Positions 46,986 through 58,760 are shown, numbered from the stretch's first letter. The stretch is DNA of 64,000 nt from Lutjanus erythropterus (GCA_020091685.1 CM034600.1:8569837-8633836), one strand, 5' to 3'. Notes: a model not told the origin generated them from the letters alone. Numbers and translations are program-made.

Positions 46986-47514
46986 AGCCTGACTGATAAA
47001 TCATTTGACTGTTATCATTGGTCCAATACTGGCCCATGACAACTGTATCAGTCTATATCAGTATCAGCATGCTGTCTGAACAGAACATATTGTAGACTAC
47101 TTACTATTAATGTTTAGTTGAAATAATTTCTTTTGTTTCTTTAGTTAAACTTGAATCTTTGAAGTTTGAGTTAGCCTCAAAACTCCAAAATCTATTGTAG
47201 TGAGTTGCCTTGAAAATTGACAAGCTGTCACAACATTTTTTACAGTGCATTTTATCCTTTTTCTTAATTCAGGTTTGAACTACTCATATATTCTGTGCTA
47301 ATTGTGTTTTACTTGTTTCAGTGCCCTGATATTATTTTGGACAAGGTTTATTGCTCAAATCCTGCCTTCATGTCCGATCTTTGTCACAATTGTTAACCAC
47401 TTTTTAGGGATCATTGCAAAAAAATGTGTGTTCATGTATATATTCTGTATTAAGAATTTTTCTGCACCCTCCTCATCAGCATTGGCCCCAAAAATCTACA
47501 ACTGGTCGGGCCCT
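46986..47514. mobile_element. MITE, TATCGGCCGATAT family, longest copy
   Basis: The start AGCCTGACTGATAAATCATT and end ATCTACAACTGGTCGGGCCC are diverged inverted ends (AGGGCCCGACCAGTTGTAG when the end is read on the other strand). The segment TCTTTGTCACAATTGTTAAC through TGTGTTCATGTATATATTC matches 8340-8405 of the first copy. At about 530 bp it is the most complete member here. Non-coding. Confidence 0.7.
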
Positions 47515-49644
47515 GCCTTCTGCTAGTGTAAGTTATTGTGCTGGTTCCTGATTACTGTTCAGAGTTAATGAAATTTCAGGTGCAATTAAATTTCACAGCA
47601 ATAATTATAACGGCCCCTAACAGACATCATGCGTGAGAATCCAGACAGAATCCCTCTCATTAGCTATTCAAATGAAGGGGATTATATTCAAAAGCGTTTG
47701 AATCAAGTCAAGCATGTAAAATGCTTCTAATCCTTTTGTCAGACACAACGCAACACTTTTGTCTTAACGATCAAACTCCTGATGAATCTGTCTGCTCGTG
47801 TTATGACTCTGCGGCATGAAGAGACACTTCTGTGGAGATCATTTTAACTAACTAAATGGCTGGATGGATCTGTCAGGAATTAGTTTTGCAGCCTGCATAA
47901 AATTAAGTGAAATATTGATGAAAATGCTTCGATGATTCGAGTGGTTCCACGTAACCGAAGATGCCTGTCTGAATACATCTTGGGGGACACTGTAGAGGAC
48001 AAGTCCCGTCTGTTGTCTTTATCTGGCAATGCTATCTTAGTTACAGACAAACTGGCCTATTTTTTTTTTTACAATTACATAAGTTTTAAACTTCATTGAG
48101 AGCGCTCAAAGCAGCTCTTGTTTAGTCAGAGAAGTCAAGGACACTCCATTACAGATAAATTATTACCTCCAAGTCATATTTTGACCATGTTTCTGGCCTT
48201 CAAATACAGACACAAAGTCTGTTTTGTGTCAAATCTGTCCCAATAAATGTATTTTCTCTGCATATCTTTTTCTGATTAAGCTGAAACCTAAAAACTTTAC
48301 AGCAGAGAAGAGGAACAGACACAAGAAGCAGATACAGCTGAGAGCTACGAGGGGAACATGTGTAAAGCAGACTTTGGGTCGATCTCCCTCCCATACAGTC
48401 TGAAACAACTCCTCCCAGATGCCCGAATTACTGTTAATTTCCAATATCATTAGCATCATGTCTGCCAGTGTCATGTTAATGAGGGTTTAACATGACAATG
48501 AGGTTTTCTAAATGAGCAGCCGAGGGAAATGCAGCGCTCAAATAATTACACAGCAACACGCTGCAAATCACAGCTTCACCGTGATCTCCAGCATCACGCC
48601 TGCCATAGATTTGTTTCCAGTGAGGGAAGGAAGGCGTTTTCAGGCTCGGAAAGATTTCCACAGAGCAGAACAGGCTCTACATTTTGTTCTTTGCAGTATG
48701 TTTAATTAACAAACTGTTCTAGATGAGTATAATTAGATTAGCATATGAAAACTGCAATAAGGGGAATTAATAATGCAAATGGGGAAAGCTGCACTGGTGT
48801 AGATCTTGGCAATCAACCAAGGCCGACGTGTTTCAGGAAATATTCGGAGACACTTACCCTCTGATAGAGAGGACAGACTATTGCTATGATAAAAGCAAAC
48901 ATAGCTGACAAATATGGATGAATGTACACAATAACAAGGCATTTTAGAGTTCATATTTAGGCAGAGGAGACTTATGACCTGTGAGGATAAACCACATGTG
49001 ATATGGGCTTCAGTGACACCATGGACACGGTCGACTTTTATCTGCCTTTTTGACCCCAGAGCTGTCTGAGGGCTTCGTGATGCCAGACACAGCAAACAGA
49101 AGACGCCAGCGAGAGATAACAGATACTAAGACTGAGTCACATTTGAACAAGAAAAGCCATTCCCATCAAAGTTACACTGAATTTCAACATCACAGATTGA
49201 TATCCAATCTAACAACATATTTTCACAGTGCACTGCAAAAAACCTCAACAAACAAGCTAAATATTGTGAATTCTAGAGACATTCTGTGTAGGTTGGGCAT
49301 AGAATTAGCATAGGATGGTGTCCACATCCATGATGGTATATAATATCCGACATAGATCCCCATGGTCGTTTAAAATGATCCTTGCCTTGACACCACATGA
49401 GCCTGTGAAGCTCAAGATAGCCAGCTAGCTATACTGAGGAAGCTAAGCTAAGAAAACAGAAAAGAAACAAGACTGCCACCAATGTAACCAAGCAGCTTGG
49501 GTTCGATTTACTGGCCAGGTTTTATATAACAATAATAAATGGGACATGGCAATGTAACATTAGTGTAATGATCAGCAGCATCACAATGTTACAATGCTAG
49601 TGGGCTCAGTGGTTGAAGGGTGATGGCATGTCCATCAGCTCAAC
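47515..49644. other. Non-coding stretch with two candidate conserved blocks
   Basis: No gene is recognised. Blocks 47560-47720 and 48470-48800 are repeat-free and rich in homeobox/POU-like words (TTAGCTATTCAAATGAA; TTAGATTAGCATATGAAAAC; TTAATAATGCAAATGGGG). A 120-codon minus-strand frame at 48733-49095 runs straight through the second block but has no domain and no credible splice sites. A minus-strand 26-nt splice-site pair near 48856 is too weak to call. Confidence 0.4.
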
Positions 49645-49808
49645 CCTCGTTCCAATATCATTTTTCCTTCCAGATACTGATTCCAATACCAAAGGCTAGC
49701 AAATTACGTGATACCAGATTGGTGCATGGACGTGCATACTCGCTGTTACTTGAGCCAGCATTTCAGGCTGTATCTGAGGCACTTCCGGTACTGGTATCAG
49801 AACAGCCC
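49645..49808. mobile_element. MITE, GGACTGTTCTGATACC family, reverse copy
   Basis: Its right end, read on the minus strand, is GGGCTGTTCTGATACCAGTA followed by CCGGAAGTGCCTCAG. This matches GGACTGTTCTGATAC...CAGTATCAGAAATTCCTCCG at 34110. The opposite side carries 'AGATACTGATTCCAATACC'. It is thus an inverted-orientation copy of the 34.1-kb element. Non-coding. Confidence 0.6.
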
Positions 49809-52800
49809 CTTTCTAGAAAACTTTGCTAGTATCAAACAATAAGCGATAAAAGTGAATTGCATTGATTTGACTTGATTATTTGCTTTCAGGCCAAAATGTA
49901 TGTAAATGCTGGTGTAAGAAGCCCAAGTAATAAGCTGATTCTTGAAATTTGCAAGCCATCGAGTTTTCTCTTCATGGATATATCCCGTTACCTTGAAACT
50001 GATTTAATAATCAAATGCAAATGATGCTTGACAAGGTTATTTTTGATCACTAAAAATAAGATTTAATCATCCTAAAATGAGAGTGTCTGGTTTTCTTGAA
50101 TTGCAGTGTATTTCAATCAGTATTTCAGCCCTGAACAAAATCTCATTGGCTCATGGTCGCTGACTGGCAGCTCTGTGGTTAAGAGCATGTGGGAGTTAAA
50201 TGATTTTGTACATGTACGCTACCTTGCTCCATAATTAAAAACATATGGCGGTATGAAAAGCTATAGGGAAAGCAAATAGATCGAAACGCAATCTAAACAG
50301 CGGTCTGTCTCTGCAGCAGTTCAACGTCATATAAGTAAAGCAGTTCAAATGAAAAACTAACAAACTGACAGGTGCTTTAGACCGCTTTCATAAGCTGGAA
50401 ATACAACATTTCCTCCCTGAGCTCTGGGGGTTTTATCAAGTGGGACCATATGTTTTAAGAGTCTGCTTCTTATTAGGTATAATTGCTGCCAGCCTATACT
50501 TGGCTCTGCTTTACAGTGCTTCCAGCCGCTGGATCACTGCAGTGCAGACGGGTAGCAGGGGCCTGAGGCTGTTTGGGTTGACACCAGCTGAGGTACGGCA
50601 CTACTCTCATCCACCGCAGCCGGGTTGCTCTTGGAGGCATCCCTCCCGAACCTCTTCTTCTTGGTTTGATTTCACTTTCAACCAACCAGGTAACCAACCA
50701 GACCATGCAAGCGTGCACTGAGGAGTTCGGGCGGAAATTAACTGGGATGTCCACTGGAGGGGTGCCACCTCTAAAGGGAAAAGGGAGTGCTTCCTGGGTC
50801 AATGGAGAGGAAGTGGTGGTAAGGAGCCACTATGTGCCAGCTGTCAAAAACTGGATCCTGAGAGGCCGGGGGTTAATAAGGCTTGGCAGGGGTGTTCCCA
50901 TGGTAATTGCCATGGTTACCCAAGGGCTCAGCCAAGAGATGGCTGCAGGGGAGGAGGAGGCGAAGTGGGTGAGAGAGCTGAATCATGGGGGATCAGATGG
51001 AGGAGAGAGGGAGTATGATAGACTGAGCGATGTCATAAACTTTACAGGCAATTAATACTCCTGCCAGTGTGAAGAGCTTCAGTACTCTTTATGATCTGAG
51101 ACCTGTTGCTACTGAGCCATGTGGGATATATCTCATTTACAAAAAAGCAAAATGAGGTTTCATTTTATGAGGAGCCGCAGTGATGGATAACTGTAGTTGA
51201 AGGAGCAAGAGCTGCATAAAGAGCTACTTCTGCAGGAGAGCGGTTAATAAAGTGGCTGTGATATTTTACAGCTGGCACTGAAGGGAACTAATTCACTCAA
51301 ACACAACATGAATGTTTTACATTCTAGCATGACTTCCAGGAGAACGACTGTGACTTTGTAAAAGTGTACTTTCCAGAGCAGACAGTACTTTGTTAATGAA
51401 AAGTTTGATGAAACACAACGATCTTGCTTGCTCACTTGGAAAACAGAATATATCATCATCATCATCATCATCACCATCCTCATCATCAATTTATCCTCAT
51501 CGTAACTTGAAAAACTCTTGCTCTTGCTTTTATAACCACAATTCATCTTTCCACAGCTGAATGCAACAAATTCAAGTGCATTCTCTGTTTAAAGCCATTT
51601 TGGCAAATGAGGTAAATCACTAACTGAAGTAAACACACAGTAAATGAAGCAGTTTGAGGAAAGAAATGGCACACAAGTAAATTATAGCATTTCATCATAA
51701 ACTTACTTCTGGAATTCTGAACATCATAAACTGAGATCTAAGTCTGTGTGAGAGAGGCATTTCATGAAGCTTTGCAGTGTTTGGCCTTTAGAAAAAGAAT
51801 AAAAGCAAACTTTCCATCTCACTATCTTCTTGCATCGTCTATCTCAATACTCTAGCTCCTCGAAGCGCAAAGATTATCTATAAACTGATGAAAAGTCATT
51901 GTATTCTTACTTTTCCTGACTACACAAAAAGAATTGAGCTTTCAGTAAAATGTGCCAGGAAGAGATAACATTTGAGTGAAAAGATGAAGACCATGATGAA
52001 ATTACAGTCCAGAGCTCCCTCTGGTCCCATAAAGAACTGATGTGGAATGATCTATAAGTGCGAGGGCTAATCTGACAGCAGATGAGATGCCTCGCTTTCA
52101 CAAAAACCGAGACTAAACCCAAGGGAAATTGAGGAGGTTTCTGAGGTTTAGTTTTGCTGGTTTTGTCTTTTGTTCTACTGAATGGTTTGTGTTTGTAGCC
52201 CAGGGGCTTACTGGACAGCACTCCACTCTACTGTCTGGGCTACGGTCCAGGCTGGTGGTGGTGGTAGATGCTTTGGCTTTGGGCTTTAACCCCCGTGGTT
52301 GAACCTGAGCCCTGCAGCTGCTCATTACTGTGCAGTGGAAGTGCTGGGATTGCTTTATGAGCCCTGGGAAAGTCAGGAGGGATTCTCTGCCCACTATAAG
52401 CTAAGCAATCCAGTTACATCAACAGCGAGCCCGGGGACACACGGCTAGCCCAGGCTAATCCCAATATCCAATTTAAAATGTTGAGAAATGATAACCAGAT
52501 GTCAGAAGTTTATGTTTCTGCCTCAAAGTCCAGTGGGCTGCAAAGTGAAGGAGGAGGTTATGGACGACGTTAGAAACGAGAGCCGTCTTTCCAAGTGGGA
52601 TCCGACTCAGTTAACCTGCGGGGGTTAGGAGGTGTCTTCTGTTCCAAGGCACTCATTCCAACCATGAGTTCTCATTATGAGATATGAGGCTGAGTAATGG
52701 TTCTCAGTGGATTATCGGAACAGCAGGAATTGTCTGAATAAAAATGTTCATTCTCTTGCACTTCTCTAGATATCCGTTTGTTGATATGTTTAAGCTGTTT

Positions 52801-53129
52801 AAGTGTTTCAGAAGGTATTCTGTAACAAAAACTAGCTACAACTTGCTTACAATGAAGTTGGGAATATGAGAACATCAGTATAATGTGTGTTTGTCAAGCA
52901 GTTCATGAACACTGGGGTGTGTCTGATGAAGCTGTCCCCGTCCTAAAAATGTGTTGTGGATGCATTGCATTCTGGTCTATTTATGTCACTATCTCTATGG
53001 TATCTCTGGCTGCTTTACAATTGATTTTCCCCTTTGTGGTTGTTGAACAAAACGCTAAATGGCCACTCGAAAGATGGTTTCAGTTATTTTACAGACCCCT
53101 TTTCAAAACCTGGAAATGAATTAGCATTC
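49809..53129. other. Non-coding stretch; GC-richer open segment at 50440-51058
   Basis: The segment 50440-51058 is open for 93 and 129 codons on the plus strand in two overlapping phases, and for 102 codons on the minus strand. That overlap is typical of GC-richer non-coding DNA rather than a gene, and I recognise no domain. (ATC)n occurs at 51452-51472. The rest, including a repeat-free stretch at 51900-52680, shows nothing I can name. Confidence 0.45.
51452..51472. repeat. (ATC)n microsatellite
   Basis: About seven ATC units, followed by a degenerate continuation (CACCATCCTCATCATC). Confidence 0.85.
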
Positions 53130-53610
53130 TGGCACATCCGGTTCTCTTCTCTCAAAGTCAATGCTTTTTTAATGGGTTTTTGGTTAGAAGTCTGAAATTA
53201 AGTCTGTGGTTAACTTAAGCTAAAGAGATTTTTACATTTTGTTTTACAACATAAAATATGTCAGGTGGTAACGTTGAAGTCATGCCACTGTGGTGTATCT
53301 CGTTAACGCTAATGTCTGACTTTAACCACTGGTGATTGCATTTACACTTCAAAAATCATTAAAAAAGATTTGTGAAGATCATCTTGCTAAACAAAATGTG
53401 TCAGGATCATAAACTTCTGTTTTGCATAGAACTTACTGCAATAACCAAAAATCCAAGGGAAAAATCCCACTGCTTTTTGTCGAGGTAAGATGCTAACTTT
53501 TGGATTGGCCTACAAAAATATGTCATCCTTGCAGCACTCTTTTTATGCAAATTTGAAAGCAGGACTGTAAGTGCAATCTGATGATACATAGACATTAGCT
53601 ATAGCGAGTA
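53130..53610. repeat. Probable dispersed teleost repeat
   Basis: The words CTCAAAGTCAATGCTTTTTT, AATGGGTTTTTGGTTAGAAG and TTAACTTAAGCTAAAGAGAT look like a fish interspersed repeat that I remember only partly. The limits are uncertain and no inverted ends or target duplication were found. The nearest alternative is a single-copy stretch. Confidence 0.35.
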
Positions 53611-53662
53611 GTGCTTTTATCATGACTTACCAGGAACTCAAATTATTTGTTATTTCTTGCAG

Positions 53663-53710
53663 AACCTGATAATTTCCTTCTTGTCTTTGTGCATTCACAA
53701 AAGCCTCAAG
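53663..53710 (+). other. Candidate 48-nt micro-exon
   Basis: A pyrimidine-biased acceptor ends TTATTTCTTGCAG at 53662 and a textbook donor AAG/GTAAGC begins at 53711. The 48 nt between them are exactly 16 codons and open in the frame starting at the first base (Asn-Leu-Ile-Ile-Ser-Phe..., ending Ser-Leu-Lys). Length divisible by three and two good sites are what a cassette micro-exon would show. Against it, there are no neighbouring exons, the peptide is unremarkable and hydrophobic, and chance pairs of this quality occur in 64 kb. Confidence 0.2.
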
Positions 53711-54765
53711 GTAAGCATGGATCATTTGCTCAACATTTACAACTCATGGGGATGTATCTTTGCCTCACCTTGTGCTGCCCAAATACGCAATTTTTTTTCA
53801 TCCTCTTCTAAAACCTACCATACAGATAATTTTTTTTTTAGAAAGCTAAAACTTAATGGTATCAAACTCAGTGTGATGTCATGGTGCCTGTGTTTGGAAA
53901 GTTACACAAAAATAAAAATCAACATAACTGGCCCAGAAATCCATGGCGCTTTGCAGCACTAATGGCTGTTTGAACTTCTGAGTGTTTAATTATGCTATGG
54001 GGTACATGGACGTCCAGAAATCTAAGCCAAACAGGGCTGTTGTGATTCACCCTCTGTTCCTCGATTCAGCTCACTGACTCAGCTGAGTGCATTTCTCAAA
54101 CTCCTGTAAATCATTAGCGAGCTGCTTTAATGAACAGGTTGTTCACCTCCCTCTCCCTCTCTCTCTCTCTCAGTCCAGCCCTCCGTGCTTCTTATCACCA
54201 CCAATTGACAAATCCAAACGAGCAAACACTGAGTCATTGCACCTGCGTTTCCCTTCAATCACAGCAACTTATCACAATAGCCTCAATTCAAACTCTGCCT
54301 CCTACTGCAGAGAGAGCGAGTGGAACACACTGAGAGGAAAGCAGTGAACTGACGGAGAGCTCCTGCCACTGAGACTGGCTGTGTGGTTGGCAATGCTGCT
54401 TGACCAATCAAGCTATCACAGCTATTTAGGTCTGACTTACGTAACTAATCTGAACAATACAGCATTTACACACTAATACTCTATTTGACATTTAAGTGCA
54501 GAACTGACCTTTAGAATAGATGTTCCCCAAAACAAAGTAGTACGGTTTAATCCACTGTAAATAATCACCAAATGTCATGAGAAAATATTCTTTAAAAACC
54601 AAGTGTCACATGAGGTGTGATTTCTTCACACCCAAAGATCAATTACAACACACTCGGATAACCTCACACCTGAGAATCCTCCCCTCCTCCAGCTGTTATT
54701 CTTCTCACTCAAGAGAGAAGAGCTACAAAACTATATGGGCTCCCTCGACCACATACTCCGCCATA
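53711..54765. other. Non-coding stretch, no gene seen
   Basis: T runs of 8-9 bases occur at about 53792 and 53831, and a CT-rich microsatellite at 54155-54172. No gene is visible. The plus-strand frame that begins at 54577 becomes transposase-like only after about 54772. Confidence 0.55.
54155..54172. repeat. (CT)n microsatellite
   Basis: A short CT tract in a C/T-rich stretch. Confidence 0.8.
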
Positions 54766-55225
54766 CTTTTAGGTCTGGGGCTGTTTTTTTTATGGTTTTG
54801 GCTTGGGCCATTAGTTCCATTTAAGAGGAATCTTAATGCTACAGCATATAATAATATTTTGGATAATAATGTGTTTTGCGGCGATACTTTGAGAAGGCCA
54901 TTTCCTGTTTCAACATGTCAATGCCCCCGTGTACATATCGAGGACTATAAAGAAATGGTTTCCTAAGTTTGGTGCTGAAAAACTAAAACAGCCTGAAAAA
55001 AAGCTCTGGCCTTAACCCCATCCAACACCTTTGGCTTGAACAAGAATGTCGACAGCGAGACAGGTCTTGTCACCCAAAGTCAGTGAATGACCTTACTACG
55101 TAATGCTCTTGGGGTTAAATTGGAGATAAATGGGAGAAAATCCCTGTGACAAAGTTCCAGGATGTTATGGAAATTCTGAACGGGAGCCTGCGGATAACGT
55201 GTGTTGCTGGGAGGAGATGCTCAGC
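54766..55225 (+). pseudogene. Tc1/mariner-type transposase fragment, dead
   Basis: This is the C-terminal part of a Tc1-like DDE transposase, the enzyme that cuts and pastes Tc1 elements. Recognisable in order are LGPLVPFKRN then LNATAYNNILDNN (54810-54863), FLFQHVNAPVY (54902-54934), GLNPIQHLWLEQE (about 55008-55043) and SVNDLTT (about 55080-55100). In the active family the second and third catalytic residues lie in QHDNAPVH and LNPIEHLW. Here the Asp is Val (54917-54919) and the Glu is Gln (55023-55025). The motifs lie in three different frames, so at least two frameshifts are present, and another occurs after SVNDLTT. The N-terminal half and both inverted ends are missing. It is an old, inactive relic on the plus strand. 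Confidence 0.85.
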
Positions 55226-55368
55226 ATTTTCATATTGGTTTAAAGTTTGGGTTTTCACAAAATATTGTCCATTAAAGGAGAAATATGTAACATATTTACT
55301 GATTTGTGTACTTAATCAAAAAGTGATCATGTCCTCAAAGATTAAGGAAACATGCTAAATTCAAATTA
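55226..55368. other. Short unassigned spacer
   Basis: Nothing recognised. The words TTAAAGGAGAAATATGTAAC at 55274-55293 hint at another repeat fragment but are too short to assign. Confidence 0.4.
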
Positions 55369-55530
55369 CAGCTACGATTAATCCATTACTCAACTATTAA
55401 CCGATTTTTAAATTAATCGCCAACTATTCTGATAATTAATTGAACGGTGTAAATTGATTTTTGACGGTAACCTGAATATCTGTGTTCCTTTACAGTCCAG
55501 AGAATCTGTTTTTGTTTTCCTGTATCACAT
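55369..55530. mobile_element. GCTGCAACTAACGATT-type MITE, related subfamily, fragment
   Basis: It opens CAGCTACGATTAATCCATTA and continues ACTATTAACCGATTTTTAAA, TTAATCGCCAACTATTCTGA and TAATTAATTGAACGGTG. This is the end of a related subfamily whose terminus reads AGCTACGATTAAT instead of GCTGCAACTAACGATT. The far end was not found. Confidence 0.55.
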
Positions 55531-56765
55531 TTAGTAGAGCCCACATTCATGCCAAATGTTCACTGAATGAATTAGGGTCTTATTATGAGTCACAAAAAAT
55601 CATTAATAATCTTGTAGAGGGAGTAAATGTTTATAACAATTAAATTGAGCAATATGTTAATGCAGTCACTGGACTCCACGCTATTGTCAGGGCAGTGGGC
55701 TTTTGTTTTGGGGATGACGATATTAGCTTTTCATCAACAGTTATAAACAGCTGATCAACTTACAGTGGAGGGCCTGTTACTTGTTATTATCACATTCTTG
55801 CGCTTGTGTGGGTTCAGTGCCAGCCTGCAGGCAACCCACCAGAGAGTCAATCTATTTAATATACCATCTATGGCTCCAACTCACTATTTGGACAGCTGTA
55901 CTCATTTTTGAACGCTAGGGTCTTAAATATTTCTCATTTAAGTGTATAATAAAATTCCTCTGACTTCACACTAAAAAATGAAAAAGCCTATAGTGAATGG
56001 CACCGTGTAGCCATTCAGATATCTTAACCCTGAGAATCAATAAAGTTTGCACTTCCACAGAATGACCTTATCATGCTGCTTCATCGCCTATTGTTGGCAC
56101 AAGACTTGGTCTGCCAGTTCACCCTTGTCCGTTTGCCTGCACAATGCACTCCCTCCACCTATTCAGACTGGAGTAGGACTTTTGTATGTGACTTCCCACA
56201 CGGAACAGGCGAGGAAAAAGACTGAATTTGTTTCTTTCTCCTGGATATTCAACCCTGAAAACAGCATCTCCATCTCAGGAATCTCCTAGCTCAATAATGC
56301 TCCTTTTCTCTCGCTCGCTCCCTCATCCCCATTCTTCCCCCTCTTTGTTGCTAAGAAAACACCTGTATCCACAACACAGGTTTTTGTTAAGCCCTCCGTG
56401 ATCACAGGTAGCAATTTAGTGAGCAAACGACTTCAATCAATTTCTATGCTGGCGTTTGAAGTTGGGAGAATAAATGTGCCATATGGGTTAAGCAGGCAGT
56501 TCCAGAGAATGAACGAGGAAAATCATCAATCAAACTCAAGAGTACAGTAGCTGTAGTTGTAAACAGGTCAGAGACTTAATATGGAGGCAAACAATTAAGG
56601 AATAAATAAAAACAACAAAAAATTAGGTAAGGTTGGGGAGAAAAATGGACTAATGAAGTTCTAAGTTTTATATACTGGTCATTGTTTCTTGCACATCTGA
56701 AAAAGAGTATTAGATTATTCATACATTAGTATTGCTAAAAAAATTAGTTGATTAATTATAGGAAG
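55531..56765. other. Non-coding stretch, no gene seen
   Basis: AT-rich sequence without recognisable features. An 80-codon frame at 56047-56289 has no domain. Confidence 0.55.
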
Positions 56766-57060
56766 TTAAAGGTCCAGTGTTTAAGATTTATGGGGACCCC
56801 TGGGCAGAATATGTCAGAAAGTACTATAATATTCATGTTTTTATTAGTGTATAATCACCTGAAATGAGAATTTTTGTTAACTTTGAAAGAGCTGTTTATA
56901 TTATATATTAATATAACAAAGGCCGTGCGTCCACCTCAACAAAATCTGTCATTTGCACCGCCATGTTTCTACACCAGCCCACAATGGACAAACCAAACAT
57001 GGCCTTTTGTGTTTTTGAGTCTTGCAGCCACCGTAGGTTCTCCAACGTGCTTAGAAGTAG
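56766..57060. mobile_element. MITE, TTAAAGGTCCAGTGT family (left portion)
   Basis: The ordered words TTAAAGGTCCAGTGTTTAAG, TAGTGTATAATCACCTGAAA, CGCCATGTTTCTACACCAGC, CCACAATGGACAAACCAAAC and AGCCACCGTAGGTTCTCC match a very common teleost miniature element. Its right-hand end (normally a mirror ACACTGGACCTTTAA) is absent. The sequence passes straight into another MITE at 57061, so the right end was deleted or replaced. Confidence 0.75.
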
Positions 57061-57310
57061 AGCCGAAACAATTAGTCAATTATGAATTAGTTGATTGAAA
57101 GGTTTCCTTAAGCAAAAATGTCAAACATTGGCCGGTTCCATCTTCATAGATGCAGAGAGCTGCTGCTCACCTTTGTCATTTATGATAGTAAATGAAGAGT
57201 ACTTGGGTTTTGGACTGTTGGTTGGACAAAAGAAGCAATCTGAAGACGTCACTTTGGGCTCTGGGAAATTTTCTGATTATGGATGAAAATAATATGCAGA
57301 TTAATATACA
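57061..57310. mobile_element. GCTGCAACTAACGATT-family MITE, copy 1 of a tandem pair
   Basis: It begins AGCCGAAACAATTAGTC and contains TTTATGATAGTAAATGAAGA, TGGACTGTTGGTTGGACAAA, AGCAATCTGAAGACGTCACT and TTGGGCTCTGGGAAATT, which are the family's interior words. It shares TTATGANAGTAAATGAAGAG and TTGGTTGGACAAAAGAAGCAA with 7674-8002. It runs to an AATGAAAATAACTATTAT end without the usual terminal GTTGCAGCCC. Confidence 0.75.
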
Positions 57311-57344
57311 ATGAAAATAACTATTATTTTATTATTTATTTATT

Positions 57345-57560
57345 TTATTTATTAACATCGTCCAGTTCCAGCTTCTCAGAGTGAGAATTTGATGCTTTTC
57401 CCTTTTTGATATCAGTGTACATTGAATATCTATGAGTTTGAGTTTGTTGGTCGGACAAAAAACACAATTTTAAAACCCTTGAGCTCTCGACTTTTGTTGT
57501 GTACAGTCAATCTTCCAACTGATTAATTGGTAGTGACAATACACATTAATTGCAGCCCTA
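57345..57560. mobile_element. GCTGCAACTAACGATT-family MITE, copy 2 of a tandem pair
   Basis: Interior words restart here (GTCCAGTTCCAGCTTCTCAG, TTGAATATCTATGAGTTTG, TTGTTGGTCGGACAAAAAAC). The segment closes with the family terminus ATTAATTGCAGCCCTA. Together with 57061-57310 this gives two same-orientation partial copies separated by a T/A-rich spacer, as if one right end was replaced by a second copy. Confidence 0.65.
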
Positions 57561-58584
57561 TGTGTCAGCATCAAAACAATTCAGAGAATTCTGAATTCAA
57601 TGCCATATTAAAAGAAGGGTAATAGCAGGACAATGCACTCATTCATCTGGGTTCAGGATACACTGTATTGTTGGAAGTTACACCACAAGAAGGCCAGTGG
57701 TGCACTGACACGTGACGACATACACACAAAACATGAATGGAGGCAGGAATTTGAGAAATGTCCAAAAGTCAACAGAGGCGCAAATATTCAACTAAATAGC
57801 CTTCTCAGGTTGCATTGTTAACCTGAGCCGTTACTTATTGCAGGAACCCAATCAAAGATTGTAACCTGCCTGTCAGGCTTCAGCGTCTACGGAAGCAGTT
57901 AATAATAAATGAGCGGGCAGGTGACACATAGATGAGTCTTGTTATGTCTGCCTTGTTTTTGAAGCATGAATGTAGCGAGCAGTGTGATGCATCATGATGA
58001 GGTCCAGACAATGCTGGGAAGAATCTGAGGACAGGGGTCAAAAAGTAAAAGCAGAGGTCACAGATTGCGGGAGGCCTGAAGGTAATGGAGCCAAAGAGGT
58101 GCGGAAGCTCTGAAGATAATGAGTATGTGCTGCTTTTCATACTCAGGTGACTGTGTATAGCATGCAGGTTGAGCGAAAGGGTGAGGCCCAGTGTAGGGGG
58201 AAGAGAGGAAAAAAAATAATGGGCAAAGGATGAAAAAGAAGCAGTAAAAAGAAGGACAGGAAGAGGAGAACAGGGAAGTAGCAGCAAAAGCAAACAAAAA
58301 GTTAATGTTCCCACATGGCAGCACTAAAGGAAAACAAAGTGGGATACAAGTTAAAGAAACTTAATTTCTGTGAAGGACAGGTTGGCATAAGGAAAAGGTC
58401 TTGGTCTTCTTTTCATTTCCGTTTGGCCATTATTCCTTCAGTTATGATAACAGCGACACTCATCAGAGTGAGTAGTGCAATCCAGGAAATCAGTAATCAT
58501 CTGACTGCTCATGTCTCTCTTTCATGTCTCCTCAGACTTTAGCGATTCTGAGGCATTCCCAGATCTTAGTCAGAATTATAATTT
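57561..58584. other. Non-coding stretch, no gene seen
   Basis: No gene or transposon is recognised. A 144-codon minus-strand frame at 57880-58314 and an 88-codon one overlapping it are Ser/Leu/Phe-rich from purine-rich plus-strand sequence. They have no domain. Confidence 0.5.
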
Positions 58585-58760
58585 GAGATGAGGTCAGACA
58601 TCGACTCGACTCTGACTCAAGTCACAAATTTGATTACTTTGACTCAACAATGACTTGCTACTAAGGCGGCAACTAACCATTATTTACATTATTGATCGAT
58701 CTGTCAATCATTTTCTTGATTAATCAATTTGTTGTTTGGCCCATAAAATATGCTAATCAC

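Noticed and set aside
50440-51058. Possible exon cluster with 93- and 129-codon frames
   Set aside because: Both strands are open in several phases and no domain or coherent splice pattern was found.
57880-58324. 144- and 88-codon minus-strand frames that look like membrane segments
   Set aside because: Leu/Phe/Ser richness comes from a purine-rich plus strand. Overlapping frames show the same bias.
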